NCBI GenBank assembly: GCA_963558965.1 | Contig: CAUWIT010000011.1 | Span: forward strand, 1 to 64,000 | DNA: 64,000 nt | Source of the DNA: Gallibacter sp963558965 | GTDB lineage: Bacteria > Bacillota > Clostridia > Peptostreptococcales > Anaerovoracaceae | Direction: 5' to 3' | Shown: positions 17,091 to 25,976 of the stretch, piece after piece | Position numbering within the stretch: position 1 is the stretch's first letter | How the letters are laid out: the number at the start of each line of letters is the position of its first letter | Notes under the pieces: generated by a model | The model's input: the letters and a program-made list of their open reading frames with translations, nothing else | What the model was told of the DNA's origin: nothing | The model's database searches: none | Program-made: the position numbers and the translations under genes

Positions 17091-19443
17091 CATCTTTGCA
17101 ATAGCTGTCAGCACCTATCATCTGGGCGTAGTTTTCATTTAGAACTGCGCCTCCTACGATGACTTTGCACTGAATATCTGCTGCATGTAGCTTTTTAATT
17201 GTTTCTGCCATATTTGGTACAGTTGTAGTCATAAGAGCACTTAATCCAACCATGCGGACATTTTCTTTTACTGCTGTTTCTACAATTACTTCTGGAGGCA
17301 CATCTTTGCCTAAGTCGATTACATCGTAACCGTAGTTTTCCAAAAGAACTTTTACAATATTTTTACCGATATCATGAACATCGCCTTTTACAGTAGCGAT
17401 AACTATTTTTCCTTTTGAAACTGTAGACTGATCTCCGCTTTTTGCAATCAGCTCTTTGATAACAGCGAAGGCCTCTTGAGCAGCTTCAGCACTCATAAGC
17501 AACTGTGGCAAATAAATACTGCCATTCTCATATTTCTTACCTACCTCATCTAGAGCAGGGATAACGTGGTTGTTGACAATATCAAGTGGGGCAGTGTCCA
17601 ATGCCAATGTATCTGCGGCTGCTTTTGCATCTTTTTTAAGGCCCTTTACAATGCTTTCTTTTAGAGAGTAGACCTTTTTCTTTTGAGGTGCATGTTTTTC
17701 CTGATGAGCTTCGAAAACCTTTATGTAGTCGCGGCAATTTTTGTCTTTGCCAGCTAAAGCTCGGTAACTGTGGTAAACATACATCATTTCATCAGAAAAT
17801 GGGTTCATAATTGCGGCTTTTAGGCCGGCTGACAATGCCATAGCTAAAAAAGTTGAAGTAAGTTTTTCTCTGCCAGGCAATCCAAATGAAACATTTGAAA
17901 CTCCAATAGAAGTTTTAATGCCCATCTGCCCTAGGTCCCAAATAGTTTGAAGGGTAGTCATAGGTGCAGTTTTATCGGCACTTACAGTTAAAGTAAGGGG
18001 ATCCAATACGATATCGTGTTTTTCAATGCCGTATTTAGCAGCTTCATCGATGATTTTTTTAGCAATTTCAACACGTCCTTCGGCAGTTTTAGGGATGCCG
18101 TTGTCGTCCAATGTTAAAGCGATTAGAACGCCACCGTATTTTGCAGCGATAGGCAAAATCTTATCTAGCGACTCTTGCTTGCCAGAAACCGAATTTATAA
18201 AAGGTTTGCCGTTGTAGTATCTAGCGGCTAGTTCCATGGCTTCTGCATCTGCAGTATCTATCATAAGAGGAGTATCTACAACTCCCTGAATTTCCTTGAT
18301 CAGTGATAAAAGCATAGCCGGTTCGTCGATTTCAGGTAGACCAACATTTACGTCTATAATGTGAGCACCTGCGTTTTTCTGATCCATTGCAAGTTTAATA
18401 ATAGCTCCCATATCTTGCTCTTTTAAGGCTTCCTTGAAAATCTTGTTGCCAGTTGGGTTGATTTTTTCCCCAACAATTGCAAAGTCTCTGCCGATATATG
18501 TGGTTGTTGTATAAGAAGAAACTGTTGTATGGGTTTTCTTCTCTACAGGTGGCGGAATGACATCTTTGGCTTTTTCCACTAGTTCTTTTATATGAGCTGG
18601 TGTCGTACCACAGCATCCACCTAGCATAAATACACCTTTTTTTGCAAATGGTGCTACTTTTTCGGCAAACTCTACTGGGCCAAGTCCCCAAACTGTATTG
18701 CCTTCTTCGTCTGTTTCAGGCATACCTGCATTTGGATTTATCATAAGAGGTAAAGAAGTTTCTGCCAAGTATTTAGGCACAAATTTGCCTATTTGATCTG
18801 GTCCAAAACCGCAGTTTAAACCAAGAGCGTCTACTCTTAGACCTTCGAGAACAGAAGTTAAAACTTTGATGTCAGCGCCAGTAAGCAATTTGCCATTTTC
18901 ATCTAACATAGCTGAGGCGATAACAGGTAAATCGCTGTTTTCCTTTGCTGCAAGTACGCCAGCTTTCATTTCGTATATATCTGTCATAGTTTCAAGCAAA
19001 ATCAAATCTGCGCCAGCATCTTTTGCAGCAGTTACAAGGACTTTAAATCCTTCGTAGGCTTCATCAAAAGAAACTTCACCCATTGGCTCTAGCAATTTAC
19101 CAATAGGGCCTAGACCTGCTGCTACAAATAAATCTTCTCTGCCAGTTTCTTCTTTACAACGTTTAACTGCGTTTTGTGCAAGTTTAACAGCTTGGTACAG
19201 AACGTCGTAGGATGTGTATTTGTCCTGTGGAAACTTAACTGGATTTGCACCAAAGGCGTTAGTTTCTACAATGTTAGCACCTGCCATTAAATATTGATAG
19301 TGAACATCTTCGACTAAATCCGGTTTTTCCATATTCCAGTATTCGGGGATTTCTCCACCAGTTAGTCCAGCAGCTTGAAGCATTGTGCCCATGCCACCAT
19401 CAAAAAACAATAACTTTTTCCCTAGTAATTCTTTAAATTTCAT
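17047..19443 (-). CDS. metH: cobalamin-dependent methionine synthase, short form without activation domain
   Basis: 798 residues: homocysteine methyltransferase barrel (about 1-290; zinc Cys in LNCGFG and GGCCGTTPAH), methyltetrahydrofolate-binding barrel (about 315-570; VGEKINPTGNK), cobalamin cap (about 590-670) and B12-binding domain with DVHDIG (688-693, His690 as lower cobalt ligand). The C-terminal S-adenosylmethionine reactivation domain of E. coli MetH is absent, as in many Clostridia, so a separate reactivator is expected elsewhere. It lies 3 bp downstream of apbE. Cobalamin salvage genes are at 50-53.6 kb. Confidence 0.94.
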   Translation of the reverse strand: MKFKELLGKKLLFFDGGMGTMLQAAGLTGGEIPEYWNMEKPDLVEDVHYQYLMAGANIVETNAFGANPVKFPQDKYTSYDVLYQAVKLAQNAVKRCKEETGREDLFVAAGLGPIGKLLEPMGEVSFDEAYEGFKVLVTAAKDAGADLILLETMTDIYEMKAGVLAAKENSDLPVIASAMLDENGKLLTGADIKVLTSVLEGLRVDALGLNCGFGPDQIGKFVPKYLAETSLPLMINPNAGMPETDEEGNTVWGLGPVEFAEKVAPFAKKGVFMLGGCCGTTPAHIKELVEKAKDVIPPPVEKKTHTTVSSYTTTTYIGRDFAIVGEKINPTGNKIFKEALKEQDMGAIIKLAMDQKNAGAHIIDVNVGLPEIDEPAMLLSLIKEIQGVVDTPLMIDTADAEAMELAARYYNGKPFINSVSGKQESLDKILPIAAKYGGVLIALTLDDNGIPKTAEGRVEIAKKIIDEAAKYGIEKHDIVLDPLTLTVSADKTAPMTTLQTIWDLGQMGIKTSIGVSNVSFGLPGREKLTSTFLAMALSAGLKAAIMNPFSDEMMYVYHSYRALAGKDKNCRDYIKVFEAHQEKHAPQKKKVYSLKESIVKGLKKDAKAAADTLALDTAPLDIVNNHVIPALDEVGKKYENGSIYLPQLLMSAEAAQEAFAVIKELIAKSGDQSTVSKGKIVIATVKGDVHDIGKNIVKVLLENYGYDVIDLGKDVPPEVIVETAVKENVRMVGLSALMTTTVPNMAETIKKLHAADIQCKVIVGGAVLNENYAQMIGADSYCKDAMATVKYAEQLHNQ

Positions 19444-19446
19444 AAA

Positions 19447-20463
19447 CTATTTCTCCTCTATCAAATCGAAGCCATCGCTTTTAGTAATATTGCCATCTGT
19501 ATCCACAATACAGTATTCAAAGTCCTTTTTGTCCTTCATAAACTGGATGGCTTTTTCTTTGCCTAGTGTTAGACAAACAGTAGAATACCCATCGCAGTCA
19601 GATGAATTTCCTAATTTACTTAAAATACTTACAGAGACAATATCTGTTTTATAAGGATAGCCAGTTTTTGGGTTTAAAACATGGTGATAATCTTTGCCAT
19701 TTTCCTCAAAATGTCTTTCATAAATACCAGAGGTTACAAGGGTTTTGTCTTTTAACTTAATTGAACCTAGTATTTCATTTTGATCTGTGTAAGGTGTTTC
19801 AAGACCTATATTCCAAGGAGTATCCCCTTCTTTGTTGCCAATAGTAACGATGTTGCCACCTAAGTTTACTATACCTGAAGTAACGCCTTGAGATATTAAA
19901 TATTCGGAAACTCTATCGGCGATATAACCTTTGGCAATCGCTCCTAAATCTAGCCAAGTGTTTTTATCAGTAAGCTGTACTTGATTTTCGTGGATATGTA
20001 CTTTTTCGTATCCCACAGTAGCTAAGGCTTTTTCAATATCTTCTTTATCTGGAACTTTTGGATTTTCCCCTGAGAAGTTCCATAAATCTGTTAGTTTGCC
20101 AACAGTAATATCGAAACTACCATTGCTTTCTTTAGATTTTTTTAGACCTTCTTTTATAACATCTGCTGTTTCAGGATCTACAGTTACAGCTTCGCCATTG
20201 GCGTGATTGATTTTGTAGATATCAGATGTTTTAATTGTACGGCTAAATAGACCTTCGTAATATCCACATTTACCGAAGGCTTTGTCGATAAGTTCCTCAG
20301 CATCTTTTTTGCTCATATCGTGGATTTCAATAGTACAAGTAGTATTCAGATAGAAGTCAGTTTTTGAAACTGGTTCTTTAAAAAGCTTATCTGACTGTGT
20401 TATAATTAAGACTATGCAAATAATAACTAAGCATATAATAATTGGGGTTAATTTTTTTTTCAT
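19447..20463 (-). CDS. apbE: ApbE, FAD:protein FMN transferase
   Basis: 338 residues with an N-terminal membrane anchor (residues 5-22). It transfers FMN from FAD onto Thr/Ser of flavoproteins such as RnfG and RnfD. Visible family motifs include FDITVGKLTDLW, WLDLGAIAKGYIADR, GIVNLGGN and HHVLNPKTGYP. The ATG at 20463 follows GAGG by 11 bp. The gene lacks the lipobox Cys found in many homologues. It is 3 bp upstream of metH and divergent from the NusG-II/Gx genes; Rnf follows 3 kb away. Confidence 0.93.
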   Translation of the reverse strand: MKKKLTPIIICLVIICIVLIITQSDKLFKEPVSKTDFYLNTTCTIEIHDMSKKDAEELIDKAFGKCGYYEGLFSRTIKTSDIYKINHANGEAVTVDPETADVIKEGLKKSKESNGSFDITVGKLTDLWNFSGENPKVPDKEDIEKALATVGYEKVHIHENQVQLTDKNTWLDLGAIAKGYIADRVSEYLISQGVTSGIVNLGGNIVTIGNKEGDTPWNIGLETPYTDQNEILGSIKLKDKTLVTSGIYERHFEENGKDYHHVLNPKTGYPYKTDIVSVSILSKLGNSSDCDGYSTVCLTLGKEKAIQFMKDKKDFEYCIVDTDGNITKSDGFDLIEEK

Positions 20464-20504
20464 TTGATTTATTACCTCATAAAATATATTTTGGAGCAAA
20501 GATT

Positions 20505-20876
20505 ATGAAAATAAAAAAAGCAGATATAATCCTCGCTATAGTAATTGCAATCGTTGGGATTGCAGCTTCCCTTTACCTTACATTTTCAGATGTACCGGTT
20601 AAAAACGGAAAAGTTGTTATACACCAAAACAACAAAGTTTATGGCGAGTATTCCCTGTATGAAGACAGGGTAATAACGGTCAAAGATGATGACCACATAA
20701 ATAAGATTACCATAAAAAACGGCAATGTACAAATGACTTTTTCCAATTGTAAAAATCAAGATTGCGTTAAGCAGGGAACTATTGATGACAGTTCAAAAAG
20801 CATCGTTTGTCTGCCACATAAAGTTGTAGTTGAAATCAAGTCAGACGAAAGCGAGTTTGACTCTGTATCAAGATAG
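20505..20876 (+). CDS. NusG domain II-containing membrane-anchored protein
   Basis: 123 residues: an N-terminal membrane helix (residues 6-26), then an extracytoplasmic beta-rich domain of the NusG domain II family with the typical paired Cys in NCKNQDCV and the later SIVCLPHKVVVEI. Function is unknown. In Firmicutes this family is repeatedly found beside Gx transporters, ApbE and Rnf/FMN-binding proteins, as here. The ATG at 20505 has GGAG upstream. Confidence 0.85.
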   Translation: MKIKKADIILAIVIAIVGIAASLYLTFSDVPVKNGKVVIHQNNKVYGEYSLYEDRVITVKDDDHINKITIKNGNVQMTFSNCKNQDCVKQGTIDDSSKSIVCLPHKVVVEIKSDESEFDSVSR

Positions 20877-20885
20877 GAGAGGCAT

Positions 20886-21392
20886 ATGAACACAAACACA
20901 TCAGCACATAAAGTGGCATATGCAGCTATATTGGCGGCGCTGGCCATGATTTTTTCATACATAGAAGCGATTATTCCTTTTTCCATAGGCATACCAGGGG
21001 TTAAACTTGGAATTGCCAATTTGGTCGTAGTAGTCGCTTTGTATAAACTTAATTTTAAATATGCATTTTTAATAAATCTAATACGAATTTTCGCAGTGGG
21101 ATTTTTGTTTACCGGTGCATTTGGGATTTTGTACTCACTGGCAGGTGGGCTCTTAAGTCTATTTGTTATGGTAATTGTAAAAAATGCAAAAATCTTTTCA
21201 GTAGTAGGCGTAAGTTTAGCAGGTGGAGTAGCTCACAACCTTGGACAGCTTATTACCGCAACATTGATAGTAAGTAACATTAAGCTTTTCGTATATTTCC
21301 CTGTATTGATTTTTTCAGGAATGGCAAGTGGTATTGTCATAGGCATTGTCGCAGGTCTAATATTGACAAAGCTAGAACACGCAAAAATATAA
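20886..21392 (+). CDS. Gx transporter family membrane protein
   Basis: 168 residues with five or six membrane segments, of the family once called heptaprenyl diphosphate synthase component I and now Gx transporter. SIGIPGVKLGIANLVVV is the conserved segment. It resembles ECF S-components, so it may import a small molecule, perhaps a flavin or quinone precursor; that is inference from the neighbourhood. It follows the NusG-II gene by 9 bp and is closed by a terminator. Confidence 0.85.
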   Translation: MNTNTSAHKVAYAAILAALAMIFSYIEAIIPFSIGIPGVKLGIANLVVVVALYKLNFKYAFLINLIRIFAVGFLFTGAFGILYSLAGGLLSLFVMVIVKNAKIFSVVGVSLAGGVAHNLGQLITATLIVSNIKLFVYFPVLIFSGMASGIVIGIVAGLILTKLEHAKI

Positions 21393-21406
21393 ATATATAG
21401 CAATTA

Positions 21407-21461
21407 AAAAAGGGTTGGCATATTAACAGATAATTTTTGTTAATAGGTTAACCCTTTTGTT
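21407..21461. terminator. bidirectional terminator between Gx transporter and Suf genes
   Basis: AAGGGTT (21411-21417) pairs with AACCCTT (21451-21457), and inside it ATTAACA pairs with TGTTAAT. A/T-rich tails lie on both sides. Confidence 0.82.
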
Positions 21462-21476
21462 GTATCTTATTAAATT

Positions 21477-22406
21477 TTATTCACCTAGGAAATTATCTAC
21501 GATAATATTTTCAGCTTCTTCAGCTGTCATACCTAGAGTACGAAGTTTTACTAACTGTTCATCGTTAATACGTCCAATTGCAGCTTCGTGAATAATAGCA
21601 GCATCTAGATGTTTAGCATTGATTTCTGGAATTGAACGAACTTGCGCATCATCCATAATGATAGAGTCACACTGAATATGTGCGTGACATGCAGCATTTC
21701 CAACAGCTTTAGGATGGAATGTCTGCTTAGATGTGCCTTTAGCAACAGAACGTGAAATAATCTGTGCAGAGCTACCATCGCCATTCATCTGTACTTCCAT
21801 ATTTGAGATAGCTGTTTGGTCATTATGTGTCATAAGTTTTTCAATAACTTGTAGTTTAGCGTTTTCGCCTAGTACAATATCTGTTTCTCTTTCTGTTGAG
21901 TCAACACCTTTAATCTGAGCAGTATCCATAATAAATGTGCTGTCTTTACCTAAAATAATATTAGTTTTAGGATTTAAAATACGTGCGCCAGTTCCTTCGC
22001 CTTCGCCATAATGTTTTTCTTCATAACGAACTGTGGCACCTTCGTCAACATGAAATGTATGGATACCGTCGTGACGGCTATCGTGGCATCCACCGTTGTG
22101 AATACCGCATCCTGCTACAATAGTAACATCAGCACCTGGAGCTATATAAAAATCGTTGTATACAACATCAGTCATACCAGACTGGTCCATAACTACAGGG
22201 ATATGTACTGTTTCGCCTTGTGCATCGCCACTAATACGGATATCGATACCACTTTTTCCTTCTTTTGGTGTAATTGTAACGTTTTCAGAGTTGCCATGAC
22301 ATAGAGCAGAACCATTGTATCTTAAGTTAAAAGCACCACCGTCTTTAGCTAAATCTGAGTTATCTAAAACTTCTAATATTTCTTTTGTAATCTTATTGAA
22401 ATCCAT
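21477..22406 (-). CDS. SufB/SufD-family Fe-S scaffold subunit (SMS-type SmsB)
   Basis: 309 residues, much shorter than SufB (about 470) and close to the minimal SmsB of archaea and anaerobes. The beta-helix core is present, with GCGIHNGGCHDSRHDG (Cys100, Cys107 and nearby His) and the RYEEKHYGEG stretch. With the ATPase encoded 3 bp upstream it would form a two-component Fe-S cluster assembly machine. No sufS, sufU or sufD accompanies it, as expected for the minimal system. Confidence 0.88.
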   Translation of the reverse strand: MDFNKITKEILEVLDNSDLAKDGGAFNLRYNGSALCHGNSENVTITPKEGKSGIDIRISGDAQGETVHIPVVMDQSGMTDVVYNDFYIAPGADVTIVAGCGIHNGGCHDSRHDGIHTFHVDEGATVRYEEKHYGEGEGTGARILNPKTNIILGKDSTFIMDTAQIKGVDSTERETDIVLGENAKLQVIEKLMTHNDQTAISNMEVQMNGDGSSAQIISRSVAKGTSKQTFHPKAVGNAACHAHIQCDSIIMDDAQVRSIPEINAKHLDAAIIHEAAIGRINDEQLVKLRTLGMTAEEAENIIVDNFLGE

Positions 22407-22409
22407 TTA

Positions 22410-23150
22410 CTAATCCTCCTTATAGCAACAATGATTTTTCGCCTGGCAACATTCTTCTGAAGGTTCCATAAGTTTTGGTAATACTTCTTCTTTTGTGCCA
22501 AAAGCAGAAACTTCACCGTTGTCAATTACCATGATTTTATCAGCAATCTGGATAATACGTTCCTGGTGGGAGATAATAATCAAGCTCTGTTTCTTTTCGT
22601 CATGGATTTTTTCAAACTGTTTTACTAACATTGAGAAACTCCACAAGTCAATACCAGCTTCAGGTTCGTCGAAAATACAAACTCTATGTGGTTTTGCAAG
22701 TACTGATGCAATTTCAATACGTTTCATTTCACCACCTGATAGAGTATTGTCGATTTCTCTATCTACATAATCGTTAGTACATAGACCTACATTTGCAAGC
22801 ATATCACAACACTGTTCTCTTGATAATTCGTGTTCTGCTGCAAGTGAAAGTAGACGTTTAACTGTCATACCTTTGAAACGTGGTGGCTGCTGAAAAGCAA
22901 AGCCGATACCTGCGTTTGCTCTGTGGTTAATATCATAGTCTGAAATATCTTGGCCATCTAGTATAACTTGACCAGAAGTCGCATCCATAATACCCATAAT
23001 AGTTTTTGCAAGTGAAGATTTACCACCGCCGTTAGGCCCAGTGATAACTAGTGTTTCACCATCTTCAACTTGGAAACTTACATCCTTTAATATTTCCTTT
23101 TTACCGTTTGTATCCAAAGCGGTAAGTGATAGATTTTTTATCTCAAGCAT
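22410..23150 (-). CDS. sufC: SufC-family ATPase of Fe-S assembly (SMS-type SmsC)
   Basis: 246 residues. Walker A is GPNGGGKSS, the signature LSGGEMKR, Walker B CIFDEPEAGID and the H-loop ISHQE. It drives Fe-S assembly on the SufB-like partner. The C-terminal tail is unusual, with two Cys pairs (ECCQAKNHCC) in the last 15 residues, outside the ATPase fold. The gene starts behind AAGGAGG and a strong promoter (23200-23229). Confidence 0.9.
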   Translation of the reverse strand: MLEIKNLSLTALDTNGKKEILKDVSFQVEDGETLVITGPNGGGKSSLAKTIMGIMDATSGQVILDGQDISDYDINHRANAGIGFAFQQPPRFKGMTVKRLLSLAAEHELSREQCCDMLANVGLCTNDYVDREIDNTLSGGEMKRIEIASVLAKPHRVCIFDEPEAGIDLWSFSMLVKQFEKIHDEKKQSLIIISHQERIIQIADKIMVIDNGEVSAFGTKEEVLPKLMEPSEECCQAKNHCCYKED

Positions 23151-23199
23151 TAAATTGCCTCCTTAAAAGCATTGAATTTTATTAGTTGTCAACATTCTT

Positions 23200-23229
23200 A
23201 TTATACTTGAATAATCTTTCAAATGTCAA
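23200..23229 (-). promoter_or_regulatory. promoter of the Suf/SMS operon
   Basis: On the minus strand TTGACA (23229-23224) and TATAAT (23205-23200) are 18 bp apart. The spacer contains an inverted repeat TTGAA-N6-TTCAA, a candidate operator. No Rrf2/IscR regulator gene is nearby. Confidence 0.72.
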
Positions 23230-23232
23230 TAG

Positions 23233-23264
23233 AAAAACGGAACATCCAAATGGATGTTCCGTTT
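23233..23264 (-). terminator. terminator after rnfB
   Basis: A perfect palindromic stem (23235-23248 with 23251-23264) is followed on the minus strand by five T. It separates the Rnf operon from the Suf promoter, which begins 4 bp beyond. Confidence 0.9.
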
Positions 23265-23291
23265 CCCGTTTATTTAAATTTCCCGAAAGGA

Positions 23292-24131
23292 TTAAGCTTC
23301 AGCTTTTTCTTCTGCAGGCTGTGCAACAACAACCTTCTTTTCCTTAGGAACAACTACGATAGCACCAGTTGGACATTCCTTAGCGCACATACCGCAGTTC
23401 TTACATTTATCGTAATCGATTTTTGCAAGACCGTTTTCAACGTGGATAGCATCGAACTTACAAGTTTTTTCGCACTTCATGCAGCCGATACAACCGCTCT
23501 TACAGTTTTTCATAACTTTAGCACCCTTGTCCTGAGATTTACATCTAGGTGATACTCTGTCGTCCTTAGTTAGGATTTCGATAACAGATTTTGGACAAGT
23601 TTTAGCACAAACTCCGCAGCCTACGCAAACGTCTCTGTCTACTACAGCAACGCCGTTTACGATTGATAGAGCACCGAAGTCACAAGCTCTTACACAGTCA
23701 CCAAGGCCAAGACATCCGTATGAACATCCTTTGCCGCCTCCGAATAACTGTACAGCACCTTTACAAGTCATCTTGCTGCCGTATTTCATAATGTCTGTAG
23801 CAACTGATTTGTTACCCTGACACATAACTACTGCAACTGGTGGAGCAGTTTCTTCTGCAGCAACACCTAGGATTTCACCGATCTGTGCAGCTACATCAGC
23901 GCCACCTACTGGACACTTGTTAACAGGTGTGTTTTTATCTTCACCGAATGCTGCAGCATAGCCGTCACAACCTGAGAAACCGCAAGCACCGCAGTTTGCA
24001 CCCGGTAGTACTTCTCTTACTTTTGCTACTGTTTCATCTACAGGAACGTACATAATTTTAGCAGCAACAGTAAGTACGATACCAAATACTAGACCTAAGC
24101 CTACAACCAAGATAATTGGTAATGCGTTCAT
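23292..24131 (-). CDS. rnfB: Rnf complex subunit B, multi-cluster ferredoxin-like entry subunit
   Basis: 279 residues: an N-terminal membrane helix, then a 4Fe-4S motif (NCGACGFSGCDGY with a later KCPVGG), then several CxxCxxCxxxCP ferredoxin motifs (three or more further clusters) and an Ala/Glu/Lys-rich tail. RnfB takes electrons from reduced ferredoxin. It is the last gene of rnfCDGEAB, the common clostridial order. Confidence 0.96.
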   Translation of the reverse strand: MNALPIILVVGLGLVFGIVLTVAAKIMYVPVDETVAKVREVLPGANCGACGFSGCDGYAAAFGEDKNTPVNKCPVGGADVAAQIGEILGVAAEETAPPVAVVMCQGNKSVATDIMKYGSKMTCKGAVQLFGGGKGCSYGCLGLGDCVRACDFGALSIVNGVAVVDRDVCVGCGVCAKTCPKSVIEILTKDDRVSPRCKSQDKGAKVMKNCKSGCIGCMKCEKTCKFDAIHVENGLAKIDYDKCKNCGMCAKECPTGAIVVVPKEKKVVVAQPAEEKAEA

Positions 24132-24148
24132 ATCTATTCCTCCTTATA

Positions 24149-24742
24149 TTATGCAAATATTCCGTCTACCATTCCTGAGAATCCCATGAATGATAGAGAA
24201 AGAATTGAAGCAGTAACTAGTGTGATAGGAATACCCTTAAATGATTCTGGGATTAGAGTATTCTTTTCTAATTTTCCTCTTAGACCAGCAAATAATACCA
24301 TAGCTAGTAGGAAACCAACGCCAGCACCAAGAGAGTTAAAGATTGACTGTACAAATGTGTATCCTTCGTCAATGTTTAATACAGTTACACCAAGTACAGC
24401 ACAGTTTGTTGTAATCAGTGGTAGGTAAACACCTAGAGACTGATATAGAGGTGGCATGTACTTTTTAAGTATCATTTCTAGTAACTGTACAAGTGATGCG
24501 ATTACTAGGATGAATACTACTGTCTGTAGGTATCCAATGCCGTATGCATCAAGTACAAATGTCTGAATTGGCCAAGTTACTGCAGTAGCAAGTACCATAA
24601 CGAATGTTACAGCAGCACCCATACCAACAGCTGAGTCAAGTTTCTTAGATACGCCTAGGAAAGGACAAATACCTAAGAACTTTGATAGTACGAAGTTATC
24701 AACAAGGATAACGCTCATCATGATCATTAATAGTTCTTTCAT
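24149..24742 (-). CDS. rnfA: Rnf complex subunit A
   Basis: 197 residues with six membrane helices, the paired inverted-topology partner of RnfE. Conserved NFVLSKFLGICPFLGVSKK near the start and TTNCAVLGV in the middle hold the Cys that bind the intramembrane Fe-S cluster. The start codon shares the end of rnfE (1-bp overlap). Confidence 0.96.
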   Translation of the reverse strand: MKELLMIMMSVILVDNFVLSKFLGICPFLGVSKKLDSAVGMGAAVTFVMVLATAVTWPIQTFVLDAYGIGYLQTVVFILVIASLVQLLEMILKKYMPPLYQSLGVYLPLITTNCAVLGVTVLNIDEGYTFVQSIFNSLGAGVGFLLAMVLFAGLRGKLEKNTLIPESFKGIPITLVTASILSLSFMGFSGMVDGIFA

Positions 24743-25425
24743 TATGCTTTATCCCCCTGTTCTTCACATGAAATCTGTGAGCACTGATCTGCCATTGGGC
24801 AAGCGCCACAACCAAATTCCTTTTTCTTAATAGCTTTTCCACCTGAGAACTTGTTAACTGCTGCTACTAAGCAACCGAAAACAAAGAATCCACCAGGAGC
24901 TAGCATAAATATTGTCATAGGTGAGATTGATCCGCCACCGTAGATAGCGATATCAAATAGAGTACCACTTCCGAAGAATTCACGGATTAGACCCATGCAA
25001 GTTAGAGTCAATGTAAATCCAAGACCCATACCGATACCATCTAAAGCAGAATCGATAACTGAGTTTTTGTTAGCGAACATTTCGGCTCTTCCTAGGATGA
25101 TACAGTTTACTACGATAAGTGGTATAAACAATCCAAGGGAAGCATCAAGTGCTGGTAGGTAAGCTTTTAGTAACATCTGTACTACTGTTACGAAACCAGC
25201 GATTACTACGATATAGCAAGGGATTCTTACTTTATCTGGAATGATGTTCTTTAATAGTGAAATAGCAATATTTGAACAAATCAATACAGCCATAGCTGCA
25301 ACACCCATACCTGCACCGTTGATAGCACTTGTTGTTGTAGCAAGTGTAGGACATGTACCTAGTAGTAGTACTAGTGTAGGGTTTTCTTTTATAATACCTT
25401 TAGTTAAGATTTTTAGTTTTTCCAT
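24742..25425 (-). CDS. rnfE: Rnf complex subunit E
   Basis: 227 residues with six membrane helices. Conserved NPTLVLLLGTCPTLA and VNCIILGRAE provide the Cys of the intramembrane Fe-S cluster shared with RnfA. The C-terminus adds a cytosolic, Cys-containing tail (FGCGACPMADQCSQISC) beyond the membrane core. It overlaps rnfG and rnfA by one base each. Confidence 0.96.
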   Translation of the reverse strand: MEKLKILTKGIIKENPTLVLLLGTCPTLATTTSAINGAGMGVAAMAVLICSNIAISLLKNIIPDKVRIPCYIVVIAGFVTVVQMLLKAYLPALDASLGLFIPLIVVNCIILGRAEMFANKNSVIDSALDGIGMGLGFTLTLTCMGLIREFFGSGTLFDIAIYGGGSISPMTIFMLAPGGFFVFGCLVAAVNKFSGGKAIKKKEFGCGACPMADQCSQISCEEQGDKA

Positions 25426-25976
25426 TATTTAACACCTCCACAGTCTTTGTATTGCTGAAGAGCGCCTTTAACAGCATCATATACACCGCCAGATGAAACT
25501 GATGCACCTACTACGTAGTCAACATTTTTTTCATCTTTAACTTTGTCAGCAGTAAGTTCTGTTACACCTTCGTATCCTTTTAGATATTCAGGAGTCATAG
25601 CTTTTGTACCTAGACCTGGTGTGTCAGCATGGCTAGTTACCTTAACTCCAGTGATAGCACCATTTTTATCAATACCTGTCATTACAGTCATCTGTCCACC
25701 AAATGATTTTGAAGTTGAAGTAACTACAACTCCGCATTTGTTGTTAGCAACATAGTATTCTGTAACGCCATCGTTTAATTTGCCTGTGTATTCTGTGAAT
25801 GAATCAGCATCAGCTAATACTTCAGCTCTTGTTTTATCTGCATTTTCCTTAGCAATCTTTTCAATCTGAGGTTTTGTAGCGCTGTTTGAGAATACTAGAG
25901 CTACAGTAATTACTAGACAGATAACTACAAGTACAAGAGTAGGGGCGATATTTTCCTGGAAATTCTTATTTTTCAT
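25425..25976 (-). CDS. rnfG: Rnf complex subunit G, covalent-FMN protein
   Basis: 183 residues with one N-terminal membrane helix (about 11-29) and an extracytoplasmic FMN-binding domain (GQMTVMTGIDKNG, HADTPGLGTKA). The flavinylation motif reads DYVVGASVS, placing Ser159 where most homologues have Thr. The ATG at 25976 follows GGAGG by 8 bp; the longer frame to 26030 would overlap rnfD by 65 bp and has no ribosome binding site. The overlap with rnfD is 11 bp. Confidence 0.94.
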   Translation of the reverse strand: MKNKNFQENIAPTLVLVVICLVITVALVFSNSATKPQIEKIAKENADKTRAEVLADADSFTEYTGKLNDGVTEYYVANNKCGVVVTSTSKSFGGQMTVMTGIDKNGAITGVKVTSHADTPGLGTKAMTPEYLKGYEGVTELTADKVKDEKNVDYVVGASVSSGGVYDAVKGALQQYKDCGGVK

